Made by a program: the position numbers and the translations under genes | Notes under the pieces: model-generated | Told to the model about the DNA's origin: nothing | The model's database searches: none | What the model saw: the letters and a program-made list of their open reading frames with translations, nothing else | Assembly (NCBI GenBank): GCA_019115125.1 | Contig: DXEG01000017.1 | Location: 1 to 45,121 of the forward strand | Length of the DNA stretch: 45,121 nucleotides | Source of the DNA: Candidatus Blautia faecipullorum | Lineage (GTDB): Bacteria; Bacillota; Clostridia; Lachnospirales; Lachnospiraceae | Reading direction: 5' to 3' | In this document: positions 7,413 to 14,596 of the stretch, one piece after another | How positions within the stretch are numbered: the first letter of the stretch is position 1 | Layout: each line of letters opens with the position of its first letter

Positions 7413-7536
7413 GGTTTCTGCCTTTCTGTTGTCTGTTTTTCTTCACCGTCTGAGTTTCTTTACATCTAAATCCGCGGATCATACTGCCTGTCTGGAAGGA
7501 GCGGGCGGATCATGCGATCACTCAGCATTTTTGCAC

Positions 7537-7565
7537 ATTATATAATAAATTTCCCCGGATGACAA
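7537..7565 (-). promoter_or_regulatory. Promoter of yhaM-rlmD
   Basis: On the minus strand TTGTCA (7560-7565) and TATAAT (7537-7542) are spaced by exactly 17 bp. The transcript would begin near 7530, with an untranslated leader over 7413-7530. I see no known riboswitch in that leader. Confidence 0.75.
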
Positions 7566-7610
7566 TAAGCTGCAGAATTATTCTTCATTTTAGGTATCAG
7601 ACAATATGTA

Positions 7611-7705
7611 ATGACCTCCGATTTGTAGATTCGTGGATTTACCTGTATACTATAAATCGGAAAAAGAAATAGCAACAGGAATTACCGCATACAAATGGAG
7701 GTCAT
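7611..7705 (+). ncRNA. IS110 upstream non-coding end with inverted repeat and promoter
   Basis: The 17 bases at 7611-7627 (ATGACCTCCGATTTGTA) are inverted at 7690-7705 (TACAAATGGAGGTCAT), just before the transposase start. Between the arms is a promoter with TTGTAG (7623-7628), a 17-bp spacer and TATACT (7646-7651). IS110-group elements carry a non-coding end upstream of the recombinase that encodes a guide (bridge) RNA. This segment sits where that RNA would be, but its structure was not confirmed. Confidence 0.35.
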
Positions 7706-7708
7706 CAA

Positions 7709-8100
7709 ATGAATTATAACACAGTTTACGTAGGAATGGATGTACACAAGAAAAGTTTTTCACTCTGCTGTTACACAAATGAAAAAGAGCAGGCTGAGTA
7801 CCTCCAAAAAATGGAGCTTCATTACAGCAAAATCCTGAATTATCTGGAAGCTATGCGCTTCCACTATGGCGATGATGTTTTGTTTATTTGCGGTTACGAG
7901 ACGGGATGCCTTGGCTACACCCTATACCACGATCTCATGGGCCATAACGTAAAATGTATTATTCTCGCCCCGACAACAATACCGTAGCCAGCCGGAAAGA
8001 AAAAGATCAAAACGGATAAACGCGATGCCGCACTGATCGCAAGGAGTCTGGCGCACCATGATTATAGTCCTGTACATATCCCTTCCGAAAAAGATGAAAA
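7709..8100 (+). pseudogene. IS110-family transposase, truncated with premature stop
   Basis: The reading frame opens as YVGMDVHKKSFSLCCY, the DEDD-type catalytic start of IS110 transposases. E65 follows in CGYETGCLGYTLYHDL, and then LAPTTIP. A TAG at 7985-7987 interrupts it. The same frame continues with PAGKKKIKTDKRDAALIARSL, which carries the next family motif (TDKRDA), up to about 8100. There a palindromic repeat replaces the rest, so the C-terminal serine domain is missing. Full-length relatives are about 330-400 residues. It is a dead copy. Confidence 0.85.
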
Positions 8101-8177
8101 GTTCAGCTCATACAGATGTCCGATCGCAAAAACATGCAGGCATGTTTTATGCTTCCCGACCACTGTATGTCTGTTAC
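8101..8177. repeat. Palindromic dispersed repeat, copy 1
   Basis: It starts GTTCAGCTCATACAGATGTC and has a central stem AAAACATGC/GCATGTTTT; it ends CACTGTATGTCTGTTAC. The two halves are inverted complements with some mismatches. Closely related copies lie at 37811-37886 (opposite orientation) and 42612-42690. This copy directly abuts the broken IS110 gene, so it inserted into it or marks the deletion end. Positions 8178-8226 hold nothing else. Confidence 0.8.
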
Positions 8178-8226
8178 CATTTTAGAATATTGAAAATCCA
8201 GCTTTTAGAACATTATCCGCCATAAG

Positions 8227-9597
8227 CTAATATGTTTCCACAGGCACAATAATTTCCACAGTTAAGCCGTGCGGAACTGTATTCGAGAATCGGATTTTTC
8301 CCTGATGTACTTTTACAATCTGCCGCGCGATTTTAAGGCCCAGGCCATGCTCGGTTTCTCCTGCCTGTTTTTGTGTGCTGCCAATATCTTTATCACTGTT
8401 CAAGGCGGTTAATCGCGGTTCGCTTATTCCGTATCCGTTGTCTGCCACAGAAAAAGTACACGCTGTGTCACGGCTTCCCACTGACACCTGTATCCGGCAT
8501 CCGCCGGGATTATGGACGGCGCAGTTTCGGATCAGATTACACAGCATCCGGCTCAGCAAAGCCTGATCGCCGGTAATGGAAACAGCTTTACCGGGATCCG
8601 CTTCTGACAATTCTAATTCATACTTGTCCGGCAGACCGTCGTTCAAAACCTCACTCACAGCCTGTCTCGCCAATTCCACCGCATCAAGCGTCTGTTTTTG
8701 CACAGGCTGCATAGAATATTCCAGCTTTGTAGTCAAATTCAAATCCGCGACTAAATTCTTTAATTTTTCACTTTGCCTGCGGATAATTCCGGCCTGCCTT
8801 CTGACATCTTCCGGCAAAGAAGAAGTTTCTTCGATTTCGCTCGCATACCCCAAAATCATAGAAAGCGGCGTGCGTATATCGTGAGAAATGCCCCTGATCC
8901 ACTCCGCGCGGGTGTTATCCTTTTTTAGTAAGTAATCGCCTGCTTTGTTCAGACCGGCATTGATCTCTGCCAGCTCCCCGGTTTCTTCCAGATGGACTGG
9001 CTTTCCGGCCGAAAGACATCGTATGCCATTTAAGATCGGCTCCATGGCTTTTTTAACCTGACGGGCGTTTCGGATAAACAGATACAGCACCAACAGGACG
9101 TTCATACAGACGGCGGCAAAAAATCCAAACGCTATGGGCCTGACATACCATGCCCTGACTGAAATATAGTAATTTGTTATCTCTCCCCGGGGAAAACCTA
9201 CTACTAAAAGGCTGTCCTGCCGGCTCCAGATATTAACCGGATAACCGTCAAGATACCAGCGGCTGAACATAGCCACGTCTGTCGTGGAATAGCGGTGCGG
9301 TAATTCTTCCGGCATATTCATTTCCCAGACCGTTCTTCCATTCTCATCCAGGATCATGGCCCATGCCCCGGCACTGTTCAGCATCTCCTCTGCCTGTTCA
9401 TCTGCGTTGAACCTGCCGCCGTTTTCTGTAATATGCCCTGAAAAATCTTCAATCGGGAATTTTGAACTTTTAACATTTCCCAAATAGGAGATTGCGACGA
9501 AAGATAACGCTAACAGAATATTCAGAAAAAGGAAAAGAAGGATGATCCTGACTGTTGAAAATATATAGCGGCGGAAAAAACGCTCGGATTTGTTCAC
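8227..9597 (-). CDS. Sensor histidine kinase, lantibiotic-response (CprK-like) type
   Basis: The protein has 456 residues. One membrane segment lies at about 12-35 and another at about 155-178, flanking an extracytoplasmic sensor region of about 115 residues. The kinase core then has the phosphorylated His in GISHDIRTPLSMILGYASEIE, the N box CNLIRNCAVHNPG, DNGYGISEP and HGLGLKIARQIV. The HDIRTPL form is common in Clostridia kinases paired with lantibiotic-resistance transporters. It starts with GTG and overlaps the response regulator stop by 4 bp (translational coupling). The divergent ABC transporter suggests it senses cell-envelope peptides such as lantibiotics; this role is inferred from context. 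Confidence 0.85.
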   Translation of the reverse strand: MNKSERFFRRYIFSTVRIILLFLFLNILLALSFVAISYLGNVKSSKFPIEDFSGHITENGGRFNADEQAEEMLNSAGAWAMILDENGRTVWEMNMPEELPHRYSTTDVAMFSRWYLDGYPVNIWSRQDSLLVVGFPRGEITNYYISVRAWYVRPIAFGFFAAVCMNVLLVLYLFIRNARQVKKAMEPILNGIRCLSAGKPVHLEETGELAEINAGLNKAGDYLLKKDNTRAEWIRGISHDIRTPLSMILGYASEIEETSSLPEDVRRQAGIIRRQSEKLKNLVADLNLTTKLEYSMQPVQKQTLDAVELARQAVSEVLNDGLPDKYELELSEADPGKAVSITGDQALLSRMLCNLIRNCAVHNPGGCRIQVSVGSRDTACTFSVADNGYGISEPRLTALNSDKDIGSTQKQAGETEHGLGLKIARQIVKVHQGKIRFSNTVPHGLTVEIIVPVETY

Positions 9598-10289
9598 GTC
9601 TGCACCCCCTTAATGATCAGGCGATATCCAATTCCCTTAATCGTTACAAGAGCAGTCGGCTTTGAAGGATTTTCTTCAATTTTTTCTCTTAGATGCCGTA
9701 TATGTGTTGCCAAGGTACTTTCGTACCCCTGCCAGAAATCACCGCAGATCGCCTGACACAATGCGCCTGTGGTAACAATCCGGCCCTGATTCTCATATAG
9801 TTTTTCAAAAAGCTGGAGTTCTTTGGCTGTCAGAGAAATCGTTTCCCGGTCTCTCTGTACGGCTGCCTTATCCAGATCAACGGCAGCGGCGTCAAAAAAC
9901 ACTCTGCGTTCTTTCTCCGGATATGCGCGTCTTAATATGGCCTGCACCCGGAACAGCAATTCTTTAGGTAAGAATGGTTTTAACAGATAATCGTCGGCGC
10001 CATTCTCAAAACCCGCGAATTTATCTTCGGCCTCGCCCCGGGCCGTCAGCATCAGGACAGGAATTTTACTTGTCTTCCGGAGTTCCTTTAATGTGGCAAA
10101 TCCATCCATGCCCGGCATCATAACATCAAGTATCATCATATCCGGCTCCTGCTCTCTGCATATTCTTAACGCGGCTCGGCCGGAGGCTGCCGTGAGCACC
10201 CGCGTAAAGCCCGCCCGCGTAAAAATAGCTTTTACCATCTCCAGTAACTCAATCTCATCATCCACCACCAGGATTTTTCTGTCGTTCAT
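9594..10289 (-). CDS. OmpR-family response regulator, partner of the adjacent kinase
   Basis: The protein has 231 residues. A receiver domain has acidic residues in VVDDE, the phospho-acceptor Asp in MMILDVMMPGMDGF, a Thr in MLTARGE and a Lys in LLKPF. A winged-helix domain follows with LTAKELQLFEKLYENQGRIV and LATHIRHLREKIEENP, ending in IKGIGYRLIIKG. It would bind DNA after phosphorylation by the kinase that overlaps its 3' end. The four CTCAA repeats at 10367-10404, between it and the transporter genes, are candidate binding sites. Confidence 0.9.
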   Translation of the reverse strand: MNDRKILVVDDEIELLEMVKAIFTRAGFTRVLTAASGRAALRICREQEPDMMILDVMMPGMDGFATLKELRKTSKIPVLMLTARGEAEDKFAGFENGADDYLLKPFLPKELLFRVQAILRRAYPEKERRVFFDAAAVDLDKAAVQRDRETISLTAKELQLFEKLYENQGRIVTTGALCQAICGDFWQGYESTLATHIRHLREKIEENPSKPTALVTIKGIGYRLIIKGVQT

Positions 10290-10366
10290 AAAACACCGCC
10301 TTTACATGCTGTTTATATTACTATTATACCTGATGACGGATAAAATTCCTATTGCGCCGCTGAAAT

Positions 10367-10404
10367 CTCAAAGTAAACTCAAGGCTGGCTCAAGGGTATC
10401 TCAA
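10367..10404 (+). promoter_or_regulatory. Four CTCAA direct repeats with 11-bp spacing, likely regulator binding sites
   Basis: CTCAA begins at 10367, 10378, 10389 and 10400, each 11 bp apart, so all copies face the same side of the helix. OmpR-type regulators bind tandem direct repeats of this spacing. The array ends about 20 bp before the putative -35 box of the transporter operon, the usual place for an activator. Confidence 0.7.
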
Positions 10405-10424
10405 AGCCGGCATGTTATCCTGTC

Positions 10425-10453
10425 TTTACAAGGATGCACACGGTCGATAAAGA
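10425..10453 (+). promoter_or_regulatory. Putative promoter of the lantibiotic-resistance ABC operon
   Basis: TTTACA (10425-10430) and TAAAGA (10448-10453) are spaced by 17 bp. The -10 match is weak, which fits a promoter needing an activator at the upstream CTCAA repeats. Translation starts 42 bp later, after AGGAGG at 10481. Confidence 0.45.
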
Positions 10454-10494
10454 TAGGGTATCCTCTGTGTATAAACCAAAAGGAGGCGCAGGTA

Positions 10495-11418
10495 ATGAGC
10501 GATTATATTATTGAAACATATGATCTGACAAAAAAATATGGAAGTCAGACCAGTGTTTCCCATCTGAATATTCATGTAAGAAAAGGCCGTATCTACGGCC
10601 TGCTGGGGCGCAACGGCGCTGGTAAGACGACGGCTATGCGGATGCTGTTGGGACTGACCGCGCCAACCTCCGGCGAAGTAAAGATCTTTGGCAGACCATT
10701 TCTGGAAAATCAGAAAAAAATACTGCCCCGTATCGGATGTCTGATTGAGTCGCCCGGTTTCTATCCCAATCTGACGGGAACAGAAAACCTGAAAATTTTT
10801 GCCGCTCTGCGCGGACTGAAGAATCCAGACTACATCAAAAACGCCCTGGAGCTTGTCAATCTGCCTTACCGGGATAAGAAGCTGTTTTCGCAATATTCCC
10901 TTGGCATGAAGCAGCGTCTGGCCATCGCGCTGGCCGTCATGCACAATCCGGAATTACTGATTTTGGACGAACCGATTAACGGCCTCGACCCCATCGGCAT
11001 TGCCGAGATGCGCGGCTTTATCCGTGAATTATGTGATACCGGCGGCAAAACCATCCTGATTTCCAGTCACATTCTTTCCGAAATCTCCCTGCTGGCAGAT
11101 GATGTCGGTATTATCGACCACGGCAAACTTCTGGAGGAAGAAAGCCTCAAAGAGCTGGAAGCAAAAAACACAAAGTTCATTCATTTCTGTGTATCTGACG
11201 CGCGAAAGGCCGCGCAGATCATTGCCATGGCATTTCAGAGCCGGAACATTCGTTTTGCTGACGCAAACAATTTGTATCTATATGATACGGCATTGCCAGT
11301 GGCAAAAATCAACTGTACACTTGTGGAGGCCGGCATTGATGTCCAGGAGGCCCGTCTTTGTGAAGATACCCTGGAGGACTACTTCAGGAAAATAACTGGA
11401 GGTGAGGGAATTGCTTAA
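10495..11418 (+). CDS. ABC transporter ATP-binding protein, lantibiotic immunity (LanF/CprA-like)
   Basis: The ATG at 10495 is chosen because AGGAGG precedes it at the right distance; the open frame extends further upstream without coding character. The 307 residues carry Walker A (GRNGAGKTTAMRML), the Q loop region (IGCLIESPGFYPNLTGTENL), the signature YSLGMKQRLAIALA, Walker B (LLILDEPINGLDP) and the H loop (ILISSHILSE). The ESPGFYP variant is typical of bacitracin and lantibiotic exporters. It would power expulsion of a membrane-active peptide together with the two permeases encoded next. The permease gene overlaps its end by 17 bp. Confidence 0.9.
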   Translation: MSDYIIETYDLTKKYGSQTSVSHLNIHVRKGRIYGLLGRNGAGKTTAMRMLLGLTAPTSGEVKIFGRPFLENQKKILPRIGCLIESPGFYPNLTGTENLKIFAALRGLKNPDYIKNALELVNLPYRDKKLFSQYSLGMKQRLAIALAVMHNPELLILDEPINGLDPIGIAEMRGFIRELCDTGGKTILISSHILSEISLLADDVGIIDHGKLLEEESLKELEAKNTKFIHFCVSDARKAAQIIAMAFQSRNIRFADANNLYLYDTALPVAKINCTLVEAGIDVQEARLCEDTLEDYFRKITGGEGIA

Positions 11419-12214
11419 CCTGATCCGATGTGAGTTCTGGAAGCTGAAAAGAAAAATGTTCGTGCAGATGGTGCTGGCTGCGTCCTTTCTGTTCCCTCTC
11501 CCTCTGACCGCTATTATCTGTTATCTGAACATCGTACAGGACAAATACTCTACAAAAGAAGCGGCTTTTGACGCCCTCTGGCAATCCGTGATCGGTTTCG
11601 GGATGCTTCTGCTTCTTCCCTGCATTTTGGGAATCATCGCGGCGCTTCTCTTTTTTATGGAACGAGATAACGACACCTTTAAGAACTTACGGACAATTCC
11701 GGTAACAAGCTCACAGATGGTCATTGCAAAGTGTATTGTTTTGCTTTTGCTCAGTATCGTGTTTTGTGTATCTTCCACTGTGGCATCCGTACTTTCCGGT
11801 TTTGCTTTTTTCGGAGCATCAGATATTTTGTTTAAAGTATTGTTTTCCGCCGTTTATGGATTGCTGATCGCGATCAGCGCATTGCCTCTGGTATTGCTGA
11901 TCATATTTTTCAGCAGATCCTATATTTTTTCCATTATGCTTTGTGTGTTTTACAGCGTATTCAACCTGTTTTCCACATTTTCTTTGACAGCTCTCCCAAA
12001 ATGGCTTGTATTTACTCTGCCTGCGCCAAGCATTATGTTATGGGGAACTCAGCAAACGGCTTCCCGTATAGCTGTAAACGACACGGAGGATTTCAGGAAC
12101 TTTATTGAAATGGGCCTGATTCCTTCCACCTCTCAGCTAATTCTGACCCTGGGAGTAATTGGAGCTGTTTCTCTTCTTCTGGCGGTCTGGCTTTATAAGA
12201 AAAGGAGTGAATGA
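11402..12214 (+). CDS. ABC transporter permease, lantibiotic immunity (LanE/CprB-like)
   Basis: This 270-residue membrane protein starts with GTG inside the end of the ATPase gene. It shows about six hydrophobic segments, including MVLAASFLFPLPLTAIICYL, GMLLLLPCILGIIAALLFF, CIVLLLLSIVFCVSSTVASVL and LILTLGVIGAVSLLLAVWLY. The N-terminal LLNLIRCEFWKLKRKMFV, a cytoplasmic helix with 'E.KLKR', is characteristic of LanE/LanG-type permeases. It would form the membrane channel with the next gene product. It could belong to a broader antimicrobial-peptide exporter family. Confidence 0.85.
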   Translation: MRELLNLIRCEFWKLKRKMFVQMVLAASFLFPLPLTAIICYLNIVQDKYSTKEAAFDALWQSVIGFGMLLLLPCILGIIAALLFFMERDNDTFKNLRTIPVTSSQMVIAKCIVLLLLSIVFCVSSTVASVLSGFAFFGASDILFKVLFSAVYGLLIAISALPLVLLIIFFSRSYIFSIMLCVFYSVFNLFSTFSLTALPKWLVFTLPAPSIMLWGTQQTASRIAVNDTEDFRNFIEMGLIPSTSQLILTLGVIGAVSLLLAVWLYKKRSE

Positions 12215-12215
12215 A

Positions 12216-12986
12216 ATGGCGGCAATTATAAAAACCGAATTTATGAAACTGAAAAGATACTTCATTGTCTGGATCGGCGTATCCCTCATGTTTCTTACCG
12301 TTCTGCTGACCTTATTTACTACACTGGCCGACGACGGAATGGTATGGAACTGCCAATTTCTTTTTGAACAGGTAGTCAAGAATTTTGTAACTTTGATTTT
12401 TCCAATGTGCATCACATTGATTAGCGGGTATATGATTTCCCGCGAGTATACAGACGACACATTAAAAAATATTGAAATAATACCAATTTCATTCCGGAAG
12501 CTTCTGGCAGGTAAATTGATCGCTTCCGCAATTCTGTCGTTTTTTTTAGGAATTGTATGCTTTGCTTTCACAGTCCTTGCGGATTTTATCATGGGATATG
12601 ATGGATTTGCTTTCATTCCCGCGCTTACCGGACTGGTGCAGATGGCGTTTTTAGGCTTTTTCCTTTACCTGACAATGCTGCCCATTATTGTTCTGACAAG
12701 CAGGCAGAAGGGCAGCTTCCTCGCGGGGGTGATCGTTGCCTTTGTATACGGGCTCATAGGAATGTTTGCCGACGGAATACTGCAGTCTGTCTATCCTGTT
12801 TCCGCCGCGCTGGGCTTAATTAATTACAGGGCCGGAGCAGCGGGCGTCAGGTGGAATAGAGGACTGTGCTTCATTAGCGTTCTGGCAATGTGCGTGACCG
12901 GGGTCGCTTTGATGTTTGTAAATCAAAAGCAGGAAAAAAAGGACAGCCCAAAAGCACAGCGTCCTGCGCCAAAGAAGGGCTGGTAA
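12216..12986 (+). CDS. ABC transporter permease, lantibiotic immunity (LanG/CprC-like)
   Basis: The ATG at 12216 follows AGGAG and lies 1 bp after the previous stop. The protein has 256 residues, starts MAAIIKTEFMKLKRYFIVWIGVSLMFL, and has about six membrane segments. It ends in a basic lysine-rich tail (QKQEKKDSPKAQRPAPKKGW). The 'E.MKLKR' start matches the companion permease, so the pair is probably a heterodimer. The set of one ATPase and two permeases next to a two-component system is the CprABC/LanFEG arrangement that gives resistance to lantibiotics. No lantibiotic biosynthesis gene is visible, so this is resistance rather than self-immunity. Confidence 0.85.
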   Translation: MAAIIKTEFMKLKRYFIVWIGVSLMFLTVLLTLFTTLADDGMVWNCQFLFEQVVKNFVTLIFPMCITLISGYMISREYTDDTLKNIEIIPISFRKLLAGKLIASAILSFFLGIVCFAFTVLADFIMGYDGFAFIPALTGLVQMAFLGFFLYLTMLPIIVLTSRQKGSFLAGVIVAFVYGLIGMFADGILQSVYPVSAALGLINYRAGAAGVRWNRGLCFISVLAMCVTGVALMFVNQKQEKKDSPKAQRPAPKKGW

Positions 12987-12991
12987 AAGAC

Positions 12992-13035
12992 CAGGCACCC
13001 TGCCGGAAAGTTTTTTTCTCTCCGGCAGAGTGCCT
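12992..13035. terminator. Bidirectional terminator between the ABC operon and the HtrA-like gene
   Basis: AGGCACCCTGCCGGAAAG pairs with CTCTCCGGCAGAGTGCCT across a loop of seven T. It separates two convergent genes. The U-run sits in the loop rather than after the stem, so strength is uncertain. Confidence 0.6.
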
Positions 13036-13041
13036 GCTGAA

Positions 13042-14391
13042 TTATTGTTCTTCAATGAATACCTTCAGTTCCACCTCCGCATATTCTCCGGAAGGATTTC
13101 TGCGGTACAGAGAAGCTTTTGCTTTCTGACCTGGCGTCAGCTTCTGAAGCGCCGCCGTATATTCCTTCATAGTCAGTACTTCTTTCCCATCTATCTTGCA
13201 TAAAATATCTCCGCTCTGGATTCCGGCCTCCATTGCCGGTGAATCCTCTTCCACTCCGTCCACATAGACGCCCTGAGGAATCTCAAGATCCTCCGACTGC
13301 CGCTCTGTGACCGTCTCGCCTAAAATTCCAAGATAACGTATGCCCTCTCCGTTGGAAAGCATCTCCAGAAGAGGCTTAAGCTGTACGGCCGAGACTGCCC
13401 GGATCACGGTACCCTTATCCTCGCCGTCCGCAGAGATAATCCCCGTTATATGCCCTTCCATATTCAAAAGGACGCCTCCGCCGTCGCTGCTTCCCACCAT
13501 ATCGGTAGTCAGCATCATGTATTCCGCGTCCGCGATCTGATACCGGCCCTGCACAGAGGTAATATTTCCATATATAAGAGTATTCCGATCCCCGGTGGGG
13601 CTTCCGATCGCGATCACAGGATCCGCCTGTTCCTGATCCGCCTCCCCGGCCAGAGGAACTGCCGGAATATTTTCCGCGGCGTCCTCCGCGATTTCCTTCG
13701 CCGGCACCCGGATCACCATAAGCCCTGTCCGCGCGTCTTCGCCGCAGAGCGTTCCCTCCGCGGAATCCCCCGTAGAAAATACCACACGGTAATTTTCACT
13801 GTCGCCAAGATTTTCTGAAACGGTCAGAATATAAAACGCCTCCTGGTTTTTGAGGAAGACAATGCCTTCCTCATCGCCATATGTAAGAGAGGAATGATCC
13901 AAAAGATCCTGAGTTTCCCCGATACCGGAAACTCTCACCAGAGCCTTCTGCGGCTCCTGAGCGATCATTTTGATCTCATTATAAACATTGATAATATGAC
14001 CCGACAGATCGTCCGTATTTCCCGTCTCTTCCTGCTGCTCTCCGCCTGCTGCCGCAGTCCCTGTCTCTTCCGAACGCTCCGCTGCACGGCTGTTCTGGGA
14101 CATAACTTCTGTTTCTTCCTGCCCCACAGAAACCGTCTCTTCCGGCTCTGTCTTACTGGCTGCAGGCGGGGAAAGACGGACTGTTTCCTGTACTGACGCC
14201 TCTCTCTCAAAAATATCCAGCATGGACGGCATAACAGCAGCAATGGCCGCCGCCGCGGATACGCCGAAAACAATTCCGCACAAAGCCGCTGTCAGAAGCC
14301 TCTGTATCACTGCCTTTTTATCTACAGGTCTTTTTTTGATTGTTTCTTTTATAAAAGGATAGTCCTGATCATTCCTGTCAACCATAACCAT
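13042..14391 (-). CDS. Membrane-anchored HtrA-like protein with PDZ domain, catalytic triad degenerate
   Basis: The protein has 449 residues. A cytoplasmic start is followed by one membrane anchor (about 26-50), a low-complexity Glu/Thr-rich linker to about 125, a trypsin-like domain, and a C-terminal PDZ domain (about 350-445, with YVDGVEEDSPAMEAGIQSGDILCKIDGKEV). The trypsin-like part keeps the fold. However, the position of the catalytic His reads FYILTVSENLGD, the Asp position reads ARTGLMVIRV, and the Ser loop reads GSSDGGGVL instead of GNSGGPL. It therefore seems to lack the His and Asp and may be a binding or sensing protein. It converges on the ABC operon and diverges from mutS2. Confidence 0.8.
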   Translation of the reverse strand: MVMVDRNDQDYPFIKETIKKRPVDKKAVIQRLLTAALCGIVFGVSAAAAIAAVMPSMLDIFEREASVQETVRLSPPAASKTEPEETVSVGQEETEVMSQNSRAAERSEETGTAAAGGEQQEETGNTDDLSGHIINVYNEIKMIAQEPQKALVRVSGIGETQDLLDHSSLTYGDEEGIVFLKNQEAFYILTVSENLGDSENYRVVFSTGDSAEGTLCGEDARTGLMVIRVPAKEIAEDAAENIPAVPLAGEADQEQADPVIAIGSPTGDRNTLIYGNITSVQGRYQIADAEYMMLTTDMVGSSDGGGVLLNMEGHITGIISADGEDKGTVIRAVSAVQLKPLLEMLSNGEGIRYLGILGETVTERQSEDLEIPQGVYVDGVEEDSPAMEAGIQSGDILCKIDGKEVLTMKEYTAALQKLTPGQKAKASLYRRNPSGEYAEVELKVFIEEQ

Positions 14392-14472
14392 TCTCCCATA
14401 AACCTGATAATTTAAATCCTATATTACCAGAACATTGTGAACTTTTTATGAATAAAAACTTACTAAATTTCC

Positions 14473-14501
14473 TTTTCATTTCAAAACAAATCATGTAGAA
14501 T
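14473..14501 (+). promoter_or_regulatory. Putative promoter of mutS2 and downstream two-component genes
   Basis: TTTTCA (14473-14478) and TAGAAT (14496-14501) are 17 bp apart, about 95 bp before the mutS2 start. The leader contains CCAGGGGA and TCCTCCCCGG, which could pair as a small hairpin. The rest of 14392-14596 holds nothing recognisable. Confidence 0.45.
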
Positions 14502-14596
14502 AGACGTAGTAAAAACCAGGGGAAATCTCTGTCAAAAACAGTTGGAACTGTCCTCCCCGGTATTACCATAAAGCAATTACATCAACAGGAGAATTT

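Noticed and set aside
10093..10494. N-terminal extension of the ABC ATPase open frame
   Set aside because: The extension overlaps the divergent regulator gene and the promoter region; the AGGAGG site before 10495 and the family length support the later start.
10495..12986. Lantibiotic biosynthesis cluster
   Set aside because: No precursor peptide, LanM/LanB/LanC or processing protease is visible nearby; only resistance-type transporter and regulators are present.
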